Below, piece by piece: positions 1 through 11,569 of a stretch of 64,000 nt of DNA. The position numbers were made by a program, and so were the translations under genes. The DNA lies in the NCBI GenBank assembly GCA_025403435.1, contig CM046339.1, positions 2,372,212-2,436,211 of the forward strand. The letters run 5' to 3'. The notes beneath the pieces are model-generated. The model did no database searches and was not told the DNA's origin. It saw nothing but the letters and a program-made list of their open reading frames with translations. The stretch comes from Artocarpus heterophyllus (lineage: Eukaryota > Streptophyta > Magnoliopsida > Rosales > Moraceae). The first letter of the stretch is position 1, and every line of letters begins with the position of its first letter.

Positions 1-472
1 ATTTTTTTTTTCCTTGAAAAACTCTTACTACGTGTACTTACTTAAAATTAAAATTGTCCATAGAAAAGAAGGGAGAATTTAATATAAGTGCTCATAAATG
101 AATATATTAAAAGGATAGACATTTCAATTTAAGGTGTTTGATAAATAATTTGAATTGAAAAAAATAAATTTAAATTTTTATGACATGTAAGAGTTTTATA
201 TTATATTTTTTTATTTTACACTATAATTAGGTGATACCAGTTCTAACCAATACGCTTAACTGCGTATTAATCTCAAGCTAAATAGTAAATATTTTCTCCT
301 ATTTTAGGTCAATGGTATTGCCCTAAATTTATGCTTCTGCCTTGTCGTTTGTGATTTAAGGGGCTCTTGAATATTTGTCATAATTTACTATTTTTTTAAG
401 ATAAGGCGTGCCAAGTATTTTCTAGTGTTATGATTGTAACTAACACCATCAATTTATTTTTTCTTTTTTTTT

Positions 473-520
473 CTTTCTCTCACAATATAGTCCTGATATA
501 GACTTTATTGTGAGAGAAAG
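473..520. repeat. Short perfect inverted repeat (hairpin)
   Basis: Fourteen-base arms at 473-486 and 507-520 are perfect reverse complements (ctttctctcacaat / attgtgagagaaag) around a 20-base loop. Function is unknown; it could be the remnant of a small palindromic element. Confidence 0.6.
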
Positions 521-788
521 TTGCAACAATACAAAGGGAGATTTGAGCTTGAGTTGGTAGAGACAGAAGCAAAAAAGTAAATTGCTTTTATTATAGTAAG
601 TAGAAACTTGGATCCTTGTTCAAATTGTTTGCCCAATTCTCTGTACAACAAATAAATGACTTATACTTTATACACCAATTAAAACCCAACGAGCAGAGAG
701 GAAAATGCTTTATATCTCCATTTGAGAGCTCATTTCGTCTTCTCTCTTTCTCTGTCACTTAACTCATTTCTCACTTTATCTAGCCACC

Positions 789-955
789 TTGACTTTCACT
801 TCAACATGTCGAGAATTTGATAATGCAATATGGAAGAGTTAATGTGGCACTAGCAATAAGTTCGTATAACCAAATGTTGCATGATTGATATATTCTCTTT
901 ATACTCTCATACTAATTGCATTATCAAATTCCTAACATATTGAAGTGAAAATCAA
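789..955. repeat. 41-bp imperfect inverted repeat with 85-bp loop
   Basis: Arm 789-829 and arm 915-955 are reverse complements except for about four mismatches, separated by positions 830-914. The foldback could be a MITE relic or could give a small-RNA precursor if transcribed; no promoter or flanking duplication was found to decide. Confidence 0.6.
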
Positions 956-1080
956 ACACATAGATAGGATAGTCTTCATTGTATCGATCTTCGCCTTTTG
1001 CTTTTTTATTCTCCTCGACTCTTTCCTCTCATTTTTTCTTGTCATTTTCTAGCCACCTTATAAGATTACCTTTCTCTACT

Positions 1081-1556
1081 CTAGGGCTGTTAAAAAAAAA
1101 AAAAACTAGAAAACTGAAATTAACTGCCAAATCGATTGAAGAAAACCAAAAAAAATTAGTTATAATGTAAAACCGACCATCATCGGTCGAAAAATAACCG
1201 ACCATGAATTTTTGGCAGTCGGTTTTCGAAAACAATATTTGCCTCTGGTAGTCTTCCAACTTCCAAACTAGTATAATATATAATATAGTATATACATTAC
1301 ATATAATATTAAAATCGACAAAATTAGTGCTTCTAATGGAACTTTTTTTGCCTTATGTAGATTTTAGTAGGTATTCTATGTAACATTATTTTTTGTTTTC
1401 ACTACCAAATACATTAGTATAGACTAAATAAAATCCAAGTTGTTGCTTTAACTGTTGGATTACTTTTAGTATCCTGGTTAGTTATTCTAGTCAAAAATTG
1501 ACCGAAACCGATCGCCACAAAACCGACCAACTCTTTATCTATTCGGTCGACCCTTG
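1081..1556. mobile_element. Probable hAT-type MITE
   Basis: The ends ctagggctg (1081) and, inverted, caagggtcg (1556) resemble hAT non-autonomous termini. They are flanked by imperfect 8-bp duplications tctctact (1073-1080) and gttctact (1557-1564). The interior has the AACCGACC/GGTCGGTT subterminal motifs, repeated in both orientations, that are common in such elements. Ends and duplication are both imperfect, so the call is moderate. Confidence 0.42.
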
Positions 1557-1694
1557 GTTCTACTTTTCCTACTTTCTTTGAAGATGAAAAAGAATTAAGA
1601 TAAGCAAAATTTCTAATCTTCCTAAAGAAGTGAAGAAATTTATCCTAGATAAAGCAGAAGCATGTTGCCTTCATATTCACATTTAGACCCTAAC

Positions 1695-3856
1695 TGTAAC
1701 GTCTCGAAATTTATTTAATGTTAATGTAATGTAAATGATGAATTAGTGTGCCATAATTAAAGTTTTAACTTTAATTAGATTATTTGGTTGGATTTTGAGT
1801 TTTTGGTTGTTTTGTTAAATTGATGCATTCAAATGATTTCTTATTGATTTAAAATGATGTTTTGAGTTTTAAAACACAACAATTTGTAAAATGTTAAAAA
1901 TACTCTGTTTTGTAAAACCGTGGGCGGCACATGGTTTTCGCACAGTAAAACCGCCCACCGATTTTCTCTATTTATTTCCTTCCTTCCTCTCTCTCTCCTC
2001 ACTCTCCGGTTCTCTCTCTCTCTCTCTCTTCTCTCCTTCACCGTGAGTCTCCCTCTCTCTCAAATTCTCTCTCAAAATTTTTGAAAACAAATTCGAATCC
2101 AAGCTTCGGGATAGCAAGGAGGAAGCTCGGGGACGTGATTCGGCAACCAAGAACGCGGATTGAAGCTTCGATTCGAGGTTAGATTCGAAATTTCTAAACT
2201 TTTTACAAAATTTTCAATTTTGTGTGTTTTTGAAATCTAAGTTTGTTTAAGCTTAGAAAACCTTGGATTTGTGTTAAATGAACTTAGAACAACTAGAATC
2301 TAAGCTTAGATTGAAGAGAAACAGATTGAATTCAAGATTTCTCATTTTTCTCTCATTTTCTCATTTTCAGATTTTTGAGGATTTCGAGTTCAAAATCTTG
2401 TTTAAATGAGTCTAAACAAGTTTTAGAATGTTTTTCTATCAAGTATAATTGTTTTTCATGCCTGAGATTTGAGAAAAACAGGTTGGAATCCAGATTTGGA
2501 TTTTGGGGATCGAGAAACCCGTGGCTGGGATTTCTGGGTTTTTCCAGTTTGGCAGGCCGAAGTTCATGTTCGGCAGGCCGGAGTGATGATCGGCAGGCCG
2601 GTGTTCTTCCGACCGGCAGGCCGAATCTGGGGAAATGTTCGGCCGACCGAACTTTGCTTCCGGCAGGCCGAACTGTGCAGTTCGACAGGCCGAAGCAGGG
2701 CGTCCGGCAGGCCGACCGAGGCATGGAAAATTTTGTGATTTTTACCCGTTTTCACTGTTCTAAACCCTGATTTAAATCTCAACCTTATAGGATGATTTTA
2801 AAGGTACAAATGGCACACTAGGACATCATGAAATGATTTAGTAACATAGAATGTCTCGAACTAGATATTGATCGACTTAGTTTGTATCTAGGATCATTCG
2901 TGGTTCCGTGGAGCTAACGTAGAGCGGACCGGGATTGCGGTGTGGGGTACCGGCACGAGTATTGAGGTAGGACTTCTATCCTATTTCTTTGGTAGCCTGG
3001 TTTTGAAATGATTTGGCTTTGAAAAGGATTTCTATCAAAAATGTTTTCAACGGTTGTTTGAAAATGGATTTATCGGTTATATTTTAATATACCGTGATTA
3101 TGATATGAATTTCATAATGAATGTAATTGACAACACTCGGTAATTGGGTTTTGAATGATAATGATAATAAACACTAAGGCATGATGCCATATCAGAGATC
3201 GGGTCGTGTAGCGATCGACCTTGGGGGCAGGTCCCGAAACCCAGCTGGGCCACTACGGTGGTGATATCATGGTTTGCCTAGGTAAAAGTAAATTGGTGTT
3301 TTGATTTGACGAGTAGACTGTTCTGTGTCAGGACGGTTCTACTCAAATTGTTTATTTATTTAAGTTTCCTATGGATAACTTCTAATAATGCTATGTTCCT
3401 TTGCGTTAAACTATTTTTATAAAACCTAGTCCTACTGAGCCTTTCGCTCACATTTTATCTGTTTTAAATTTTCCCCCCTTCTAGGTGGTTTCCCATTTAG
3501 GTTTGGAGAAGATTCTTCGGACCGAACTCAGGAGCAATAGGAGAGTTTATTTACATTTTGTATTATTTAATCAAGGCATGTAAGACTTAACTTCATTTGT
3601 ACTTGGACTGTAATTGTATTTGTGATATTGTCAGAACCATGTGTGTGCACAAGTTGTGGGTTGTGGAACCCATATTCGCGGTTTTTATTTAATTTTTATT
3701 ACCTACTTAATTTTTATAAATCCTTTATAAAATGTGGTAGAAAATCTTCTTAATTTTTATTTAATTTGATTCTCAAACTCTCGATTTTTAATTAAATTCT
3801 CTTTTAATTAATCTAAATATTCCGCCATGTCACCTCCCGTACTCCGGGGCATGACA
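1695..3856. mobile_element. Solo LTR of a retrotransposon (2162 bp)
   Basis: Begins tgtaacgtctcg and ends ggcatgaca, the TG...CA termini of an LTR, with a perfect 5-bp target-site duplication ctaac at 1690-1694 and 3857-3861. No internal domain or second LTR is present, so it is a solo LTR left by recombination. It holds a CT-rich microsatellite near 1986-2035, a GC-rich 22-bp-period array near 2551-2714, and a phrase around 3431-3453 (cctactgagcctttcgctcac) that recurs, in the other orientation, near 4438-4459. This resembles the long LTRs of Ty3/gypsy chromoviruses, but the lineage cannot be set without coding sequence. Short ORFs inside (2353-2782) are repeat-driven and are not genes. Confidence 0.9.
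2551..2714. repeat. GGCAGGCCG array with about 22-bp period
   Basis: The 9-mer GGCAGGCCG starts at 2551, 2572, 2592, 2615, 2662 and 2706, and the variant GACAGGCCG at 2684. The steps are 21, 20, 23, 47, 22 and 22 bases, so one degenerate unit (near 2638) fits a regular 22-base period. It is a GC-rich, CpG-containing island in an AT-rich solo LTR. Confidence 0.8.
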
Positions 3857-3861
3857 CTAAC

Positions 3862-5150
3862 TTATCTACTAAACCACTATACAAGCCTTACAGGAATAAT
3901 GGCCAACCCAAAGATAGCTATATTGCCAGATTAAAAATGTAATGACCTGTCTTATTGAACCATCACTTAATATGTTTGAACATCATTTCTTATACTTAAT
4001 CTTACTTTCTAATAAGAAAAATACTGAGTAAATTTGTTTCTTGATAATATATTTTAACATATACTGAAAACTATTGCAACATCTATTACAATGTAAATTT
4101 AAACATAAGTATAAAACTTGACACCTTATAAATACATTTTGTGTAAACATTTATTTCCTTAAAACTCATTAAAATAATTTTTGAAAACATTTCATAAAAT
4201 ATTTTTTAAGATACTTTTCATAAAACATTTCTTATAAAATATTTCATTAAATATTGACTTTCTTAAAACTTTTAAAATACTATTTCAAATAGTGAAAAAC
4301 TTTTTTTTTTAAGCAGCGAAAACAAACTGCAGTGGTATCCATACCCATTTATTACATCTGTCCATCGTAACACTAAGCTAGTCAACCAGTCATACTGGTT
4401 TTTTATAGAATTACCTACAGCATAAAGAAACTTATAATGAGCTTTCGCTCAGTAAGTTCAAATGTAATCTCACAAATTAATATTCATAAAGCTTTCTACT
4501 TAAATATTGCTATGAGACCTTTCTTATAAAACTTTCTTCATAAATATTTTCTTAATAACATTTACCATAAAATGTTCTTAATGAACATTTCTCGTAAAAC
4601 ATGTCTCAAAATGTTTTTCATAAACATATCTCATAAACATATCATAGAAAGGAACGCAAGCAAGGTCATTATGCATGATTTCATTTATGCTCATTTATGA
4701 ACCACCTTTTACAAACTTCTTATGATCATTCATAACTAATGTGAACTTTTAGTATCATTATTATCTTACTTTATCTTGCAGTCTTTAACGTTCGTACTAA
4801 CATCATCAATCATGAGATCGTGACTTTAACATAACATGATGCTTCCCATGTGGAAAGCTTAAGACCGTCAAACAACGTGATCATAACTTTATCATAACTT
4901 GTATACCTTACATCAAACAGGCTGGTATGATACTTAATTAACATCTTTAATTTATCTTCTTATATTTTTTGAGTTTTTTTTTTTAAAATTTGATGCGTTT
5001 GAACTCATTAGACTAATAGTGAGCTTATTTAATTTTAACCATCGGTTGAAAATCATATGATTAAAAAACAGGTCTTATGGTGAAATCTTTTTAGTGGGTC
5101 TTACCATAGTTTTGCTCTAATAATAATAATAATAATAATAGAAAGTCCAT
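3862..5150. other. Probable degraded LTR debris and spacer
   Basis: The stretch from about 3940 (tgtaatgacctg) to about 5000 has LTR-like phrases, such as gctttcgctcagtaag at 4442 and many aaacatttcttataaa-type repeats, that match the style of the long chromovirus LTRs elsewhere in the window. Neither clean ends nor a target duplication could be found. No gene is visible. Confidence 0.35.
5118..5140. repeat. (TAA)n microsatellite
   Basis: Seven to eight uninterrupted TAA units in spacer DNA. Confidence 0.9.
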
Positions 5151-5413
5151 AAGGATATTTCTAGCATTACAATATGTACTAGACGTTATCAAAAAGTGCT
5201 TTGTAGACGGTAACATGAATGTTTCTGCAAAATCTTATCCTTTGAACCCCATGTGCCATGTATCCAACTAAATAAATTAGCACTAATAACATTGGCATGA
5301 TTTTAAACATTTTAAAGTCAGTAAAAAACTTGTAGGGCAAATCTTTATATTTAAGACTTGAGAATAATGACATGACAACACCAGGATAATATATTACCAT
5401 ACTCAACACACAC

Positions 5414-5566
5414 TTATCAATTATCTCAGAGACTTCGTGCCACAAAAATATCAAAACTGACCAGTCCTCTCACACAGCTTTTGAGGAAAGATGCTTCACC
5501 ATGGAATGTCGAGCATACCACAGCTGTAAAGGATCTCAAACGAGTGATGCAGACTTTGCCACCATT
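5414..5566 (+). pseudogene. Endogenous pararetrovirus fragment (RT/RNase H junction)
   Basis: A 153-base piece closely matches 9906-10053 of the larger viral copy downstream and covers the reverse transcriptase to RNase H junction. It is fused directly to an inverted fragment at 5567. Small insertions relative to the downstream copy break the reading frame. It is a rearranged relic with no coding capacity. Confidence 0.8.
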
Positions 5567-6042
5567 CTTGGAGTATACCCGTAAATCGGGAAGCAAATCC
5601 TAGGAGGACAGTCTTGGTCTGCATAAGTGGCTTTTGTGTATCAATTAGAAGCCATGCTTTGAATTCCTAGAACCTGGTATGCCATTGGTGAGGAGGAATG
5701 TCATTGAGAGTAAAAGTGTGAAACTTTGAAGATTTTGCACTGTGATCACCTTGGTGAACTTCTTCTTGTTCTTCGACTTGATAGTCTTGAGAGGTTTCAA
5801 GTTGTTCTTCTTTAGTGCCTTGGGCCATTAGGTGCAATGGGTCTTCACCATTACTGGAGGATTCATCAGATGAGAATTCTTCTAGAGTGGAGGAACTAGA
5901 ACAGTCAGATTCAGCTTCAGAGAGATCCGATGAGTCTGGTTCTTACAGGGGAACAGTCGATAAAGAAGGTGTCTCCTGGTGCTAGTATAAAACATGAGAC
6001 AATGGATTTTTTGGGTGTTGCATCATCAACTGTTGTGTAGCA
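5567..6042 (-). pseudogene. Inverted endogenous pararetrovirus fragment (coat-protein N-terminal region)
   Basis: This segment is the near-perfect reverse complement of 7312-7787, the acidic region that leads into the coat-protein domain of the larger copy. It sits between the RT fragment and the forward copy, so the 5' end of the locus has been scrambled by inversion or by joining of several viral DNA pieces during repair. Confidence 0.85.
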
Positions 6043-6061
6043 TATTGCCTCAACAGATGCG

Positions 6062-8350
6062 TTGATGATTAAGGTTGACTCGGATCAAGTTTCAATTTGT
6101 ACTCACATTCCAAGGCAGATTACTACAGAAGAACTTCAAAAGTTACTACCCAGCTCTTGGATTACAAATTATGAAAAGGCTCAACAGGTTCCTCCTCTCA
6201 TTCATCTCAAGGAACCACAGTACAAGACTCTTGCTGATGGAAACACAAAAATAATCTTCGACAGAAGTGAGAGCTCCTCTCATTGATTTTTCACTACTCA
6301 GTACATGATGACTCGTGTTTCTCACCCTCCTTTGACGGCTGAAGTCCCCTCCTTTAACAACCACGGTAATCCAATCTATTCTTTCCAGTCCCATAATGGC
6401 CATTGTTATTGGGATATCTGTGATTGCCCTGATTGTTCTAAACCTGAAGAAAGCAATGAAACACCTCGCCCTAAGAAGCGAAGCTCGGGGAAAAGGCTTA
6501 AACAAAAGTACCTCCAAGGCGATCAGTCCATAGGACCCCTTGGACAACCTTCTAGAAAGTTTGACTATTTAGTCACTTACTCTGTCCCTGACCATTTTGG
6601 CAAACCTGCTCCAAACCCCACTGGTTGGAACAGAGAAAACCATAAGCCTGAACCTCCTTTGCCTCCTGACCAGACCCCTATTCCAGTCTATATAATGAGA
6701 TCTCTATCATCCTCCTCCTCTACATATGATGAGGATTTCCCACCTATTCGGTCATACCAAACTCAGGATGGTACCATTGCACATCAGCCAAAGATTGCAA
6801 ATCCCACCACAAGAGAAGCTGATGGATCTACTAAATGAGTCTCTCCAGCTGAAGCCACTCTTAATTGGCAATCCAAAAATATGATCTCTCAAAATAAGAT
6901 GCCACAAAAGCTTGACACACGCACAACACAATTGACTATCGATGTCCAAGAATCCCAGCACTTTATCATTCAAAAGCTGTCGGCCAAAATTCAACAAGTC
7001 CATGAAGAACTTATGATGCTGATCAAATCCTCGGCAATCCCTATGAGTATCTTCACTGAAAAGGAAGCAGAGATGAAAAATATCAGGCTATAATATGAAG
7101 ATCTCCAATGCCAAGAAAGTTTAAAAGCAGCTACTGCCATTGCAGAAACAACCCCATGGCGTTTCACTACCATGCCAAAGGATCCACAGCCTTTGGTAAA
7201 ACCCAAGTCAACGTTCTCTTCTATGATGCGTCTGAAGCAAATATTAGATGAACAAGATCAACTAAAACAAAAGAGGGCCAAAGCCAAGACAACAGATTTG
7301 GCGGCACAATCTGCTACACAACAGTTGATGGTGCAACACCCAAAAAATCCATTGTCTCACGTTTTATACCAGCACCAGGAGACACCTTCTTCATCGACTG
7401 TTCCCCTGCAAGAACCAGACTCATCGGATCTCTCTGAAGCTGAATCTGACTGTTCTAGTTCCTCCACTCTGAAAGAATTCTCATATAATGAATCCTCCAG
7501 TAATGGTAAAGACCCATTGCACCTAATGACCCAAGGCACTAAAGAAGAATAACCTGAAACCTCTCAAGACTATCAAGTCGAAGAACAAGAAGAAGTTCAC
7601 CAAGGTGATCACGGTGTAAAATCTTCAAAGTTTTACACTTTTACTCTCGATGACATTCCTCCTTACCAATGGCATACCAGGTTCCAGGAAGTCAAAGCAT
7701 GGCTTCTAATTGAAACACAAAAGCCACGTATGCAGACCAAGACTGTCCTCCTAAGATTTGCTTCCCGATTTACGGGTATACTCCAAGAATGGTGGAAAAG
7801 TCTAGGGGATTATCGTCAAGTCCAATTTCTCCAACTTGAGAATATTGAAGAAGCACTCTCTATAGTCTACAATGAATTCTGTGGACAAGATACTCAGACA
7901 ACAGAAAAGTTGCGTGCTATGTTCTTCAAAATGAAATGTTGTTCCATGGATAAAAAAGATTTGGAGAAACACTTCAAAAGAATTTCCCAACGATTTTACC
8001 AAATCGGCGGCATCAATGACCCTAACTTGAAACAAGCATACCTCTCCTCCATTCCAGAACCACTTGGCAAAGAAACAACCTGCCTCCTTGCCCAGTCTAG
8101 CAAGAACCTTCAAAACACTACCTTCGGAGAACTCTACCAATTAACGATCCGAGCCCTCGATAAAATGTGCTCACAAAACAAATTTCTCCAAGAATATCTA
8201 AAACAGTCAAAGCATCTTGATCGTGTCTGCAATAAAAAAGACTTGTTGATTAAATGCCCAGAAAACCAGACATGTTCCAGTCATCCTCGAAAAGCTTACA
8301 AGGCCTATCAAAGAAAAGTCTTTCCCAAGGATTCCAGGCATACTTTCTGA
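6062..8350 (+). pseudogene. Pararetroviral polyprotein remnant: linker and coat-protein region
   Basis: One reading frame runs from 6062 to 8350 and is interrupted by in-frame stops ending at 6286, 6838, 7093 and 7552, with another at 8350. The first part is a Pro/Ser-rich linker with a Cys/His cluster near 6408-6440. From about 7630 it becomes a gag/coat-like domain containing FYTFTLDD and QEWWKSLGDY, rich in Lys and Gln, ending in a Lys/Arg-rich tail before the zinc knuckle. Coat protein packages viral nucleic acid. The movement-protein domain that should precede this segment is missing. Family assignment rests on domain order and on the RT further downstream. Confidence 0.75.
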
Positions 8351-9208
8351 TGAAAAAAGAAACGGTTTGTCAAATTCCTCCGGAAGAAACGGAACTTCGA
8401 CAAAACAACAGACAAATGCTACAAATGTGGAAAAAAAAGGTCATTTTGCTAAACAATGTCCTCATGGCAAGACTGCCAAGATAATAACCCACATTAAAGA
8501 CATCACCGGACTCTCTCTCTCCGACAATGATATTGAATCTGTATTCTCCCTTGATGATGAGCCCTCAACAGACTCTATCTGTGCTTTTGAGCAACTCAAG
8601 GAATTATCCTCCCACTATCAGATAGGCTCGGCCAACTTGGCCCAACCTGTTCCAATAGTCCCAATGCAGATCTTTCCTTCCAAATATGCTAGACCAATCA
8701 AGGTCGCTGCATTTTTTGACACAGGCGCCTCTTACTCAATGATGAACCTCGACATCCTTCCGACGGAGTACTGGCGACCAAAGCAGTAGTTTTTCCATGC
8801 AGCTAACAGTGCAATCTTCAAAACAGACCTAATCAGTAAGCCTATACGACTTGAATTCTTCCCAGGATGTTCCATACGGCATCAAGTCATTGGATCTAAG
8901 CTTCCAGGAAAAGATCTTATTATAGGTTTTGACATCTACACAAAGATGCAAGGATTGCGAATCCTACCTACAGGCCTCGCCTACAAGGCTCACTTCAGAA
9001 ATTGGGAATCCACTCCAAATTCTTTCAATTCACTACAGATGATTTCCAATCAATCAAAGACCGCCTAATTCAAAAGTCCTGTGCAACCTCTCACACGGAA
9101 TTCCTTACCAAGTGTCCTCATCCTCTGTGAACCCAAAAAGAATTCTTTGTTTCTCTTCAATTCAAGAAAAATGAAGACATTAATCCAACCAAGGCGAGTC
9201 ACCCAAGA
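8351..9208 (+). pseudogene. Pararetroviral zinc knuckle and aspartic protease remnant
   Basis: A retroviral-type zinc knuckle (CX2CX4HX4C) is encoded near 8417-8466, but an A-run at 8431-8438 is one base longer than in copy 2 and puts the two halves in different frames. The frame continuing to 8789 has the protease active-site motif DTGAS near 8718, in the setting AAFFDTGAS. A TAG at 8787-8789 follows, and copy 2 shares it. From 8790 to 9208 the protease-RT connector continues with further stops. Confidence 0.75.
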
Positions 9209-10456
9209 ATGAATCCAGGGCACCAACAAATGGCAATTCAGGAATGCCTAGAACTCCAACAACAGGGCCTAATCGAACCAACATCGTCCCCTTGGGCATG
9301 TCATGCTTTTTACGTTAATAAACGTTCAGAGCAAATCAGAGGAAAGCAAAGGTTAGTTATCAACTACAAGCCATTAAACCATTTCTTGGTAGACGACAAG
9401 TTTCCTCTTATCAACCGAAACACCTTGTTTTAGAACCTTACCAATGCCAGAGTCTTTTCTAAGTTTGACCTAAAAGCAGGATTTTGGGAACTCGGTATCA
9501 AACCAGAAGACCGGCCCAAAACCGCGTTCTCCATTCCAAACCACCACTTTCAGTGGACCATTTTGTCTTTTGGGCTTAAGACTGCTCCCTCCCTTTTTCA
9601 AAAAACCATGACTCAGATCTATGGTCCAATTCTCCACCAAGCCCTAATATACATTGATGATATCCTTCTCTTCTCTCCCGATCACCAATCTCATTTGGAC
9701 TTATTAGCCCAATTTGCTCAAATCACAGAAGCCCATGGAATTATGCTTTTTGAAAAGAAAATGGTCATTGGACAACCCAAAATTGATTTTCTCAGCATGA
9801 CCCTTTGCAAAGGAACTTACCAGGCCCAACCCCACATTGCCCAAGAGCTACTCAAATTTCCTGAGAAGGACTTCACAAAAGTCCAACTTCAACAATTTTT
9901 GGGGATTATCAATTATCTCAGAGACTTCGTGCCAAAAATATCAAAACTGACCAGTCCTCTCACACAGCTTTTGAGGAAAGATGCTCCACCATGGAATGTC
10001 GAGCATACCACAGCTTTAAAGGATCTCAAACGAGTGATGCAGATTTTGCCACCATTATCCATACCATCAGATGGCAAAAGAATCCTTCAGACAGATGCCA
10101 GCAATACTCACTGGGGGGCCGTCCTTCTTGAGGAAGGAATGAATAAAGCAAGAAAGATATGTGGATACAAAAGCAAATCCTTTAAAGATTCGCCAAAGCA
10201 TTATCACTCCACGTTTAAAGAGTTGCCTGCTATCAAACATGGAATCTCAAAGTTTGAGTTCCACCTCATTGGCCACCACTTTTTGGTTGAAACTGACTCA
10301 GCAGTAGCAGCAGGAATGATCAAAATCAAGACCAACAAAACCATTAACGCCCAGTTAATCAGACTAGCTGTATGGTTTGATCAATTTTTTTTTATATTAA
10401 ACACATCAAAGGAAAAGACCATGTCATCCCTGACTACCTATCTCGACCACCTATAA
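9209..10456 (+). pseudogene. Pararetroviral reverse transcriptase-RNase H remnant, copy 1
   Basis: The RT palm N-terminal part (EPTSSPWACHAFYVNK, RLVINYKPLN) is cut by a stop ending at 9433. The frame resumes with LKAGFW and SFGLKTAPSLFQ, and the catalytic YIDD box lies near 9653. RNase H follows with TDAS near 10094. A one-base loss next to a T-run near 10386-10396, relative to copy 2, shifts the frame before the RNase H end. RT and RNase H would convert the pregenomic RNA to DNA in the cytoplasm; this copy cannot make a full enzyme. Confidence 0.85.
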
Positions 10457-10536
10457 AAGGCAATCACCAGCATTCAGAAAAGCTCATCCACATCCCATAC
10501 TTTTCTATGATGGCTTCCTCTTCTCAGTCCCAGTAG

Positions 10537-11526
10537 ATGTTTCCCAGAGATGCCCAAGTTATTCTGCAAGGGAAAAACACTAAAGAAAAGGCCACCAAAA
10601 GAGCCATTTTCATGCAAAATCAATTGATCAAAAAATACGGCCCAACCATATATCATGACCTTGGCCTACATCCTGACTTTTCCTTTTCCAAAGTCATCCC
10701 CTTCAAAGACACATTATTCATGCCACGACCTTTGGCGCACCTTTTTTGGTACCTAACAAGTGTCTACACAATTGCCATTGCAGTTCAGGCCATTGGACTC
10801 AAGACCACAATCCGTGCCTACCTGGATAAAGACGACTTTGAGAAGGCATACCAGACCCAAGTACAGGTACTACAATGGTTCGCTCCTCTACAGTATTGGG
10901 ATCAACTCCTCACTGCAGAATGGGAAAAGCTTAAGAGACCCAGACAAGCATTTTTATATCCTTACGAACCAAAGGATCCCCAAGCCATTATCCCCCTCCA
11001 CTGTTATGTCATTCTGTTCGTCACCCTTTCTGCTAAACTCAACCATGACGGAAGTATTACCACCAATCCATTTGTTGAAATTTTCATTACCAAAGAAGAA
11101 CCCCTTGCAGGGCCAGACAAAACTCAAAGGGAAATACAAAAGATATTATTCGAAAAAAACCAGACAATCCCTGACCAACTTTGGCTCACACCGGATGAAG
11201 ATGCCCCATGGGAAAAGTTTCCTCCAGTCTATAGCGAAAAAATCGAGAAGGCACTAAAAATATTCGTTGGTACCACAACTGATAAAGACAACCCCACACA
11301 GCTCAGCAAAAGGTTGTACAGTCCAACCGACACTAAAGGAGTGCTCTACTACAACAACCCAGCCTTTCAAGATTCGCAGGATCCTTATCTTAGTGATCCT
11401 TATCTTTTTAACACCCTGCCTTCCACTCACTCCTCTTCACAACAACTTTTATGGTCCTGCTATGACGCGTGTCCACCCATGGACGAAGATGAGGTAGACG
11501 AAGCACTACGTGAGTTGGCTCGAGAA
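10537..11526 (+). pseudogene. Florendovirus-type downstream ORF (ORF2), copy 1
   Basis: The ORF is open from ATG 10537 through the inverted-repeat axis to 11673 (378 codons), so the last part is read-through into the other arm; the viral part ends near 11526. The start could lie upstream at the tandem ATGs near 10507, where a stop at 10534-10536 intervenes. The product has no motif I recognise: an N-terminal Lys-rich segment, a central hydrophobic stretch near codons 55-95, and an acidic end (DEDEVDEAL). A second ORF of unknown function after the polyprotein is a feature of florendoviruses. It is the longest open frame of copy 1. Confidence 0.65.
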
Positions 11527-11569
11527 ATACTCGGGAGGAGTTCCTCGGGGTCTTTATCTCATGTAGTGC
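11527..11569. repeat. Spacer at the axis of the 3.5-kb inverted repeat
   Basis: Positions x and 23096-x pair across this point: cgagaa at 11521-11526 pairs with ttctcg at 11570-11575. The 43-base spacer contains actcgggaggagttcctcgg, itself partly palindromic, and catgtagtgc, which repeats just beyond at 11584-11593. This suggests template switching or end joining when the two copies were fused. Confidence 0.85.

Larger units (their letters stand above)
1..1072. other. AT-rich intergenic spacer
   Basis: No coding sequence is supported here; the short ORFs have no recognisable motif and biased AT-rich composition. Two inverted repeats lie inside it and are listed separately. Nothing else stands out. 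Confidence 0.6.
6044..11526 (+). mobile_element. Endogenous florendovirus-like pararetrovirus, copy 1 (defective)
   Basis: About 5.5 kb of Caulimoviridae-type sequence in the order coat protein, zinc knuckle, aspartic protease, reverse transcriptase, RNase H, then a separate downstream ORF. A long MP-CP-PR-RT-RH polyprotein followed by an ORF of unknown function matches the florendoviruses, the endogenous Caulimoviridae widespread in flowering plants; a petuvirus-like origin is the alternative. There is no integrase and there are no LTRs, which separates it from retrotransposons. The movement-protein domain expected at the 5' end is absent. Several stops and two one-base indels break it. The 3' end joins copy 2 in inverted orientation. 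Confidence 0.8.

Noticed and set aside
2353..2782. Overlapping ORFs of up to 131 codons in the 1695-3856 solo LTR
   Set aside because: They are produced by the GGCAGGCCG array, which is open in several frames on both strands.
5179..5454. 91-codon minus-strand ORF before the viral fragments
   Set aside because: No motif recognised, and it runs into the antisense of the viral RT fragment; chance opening is more likely.
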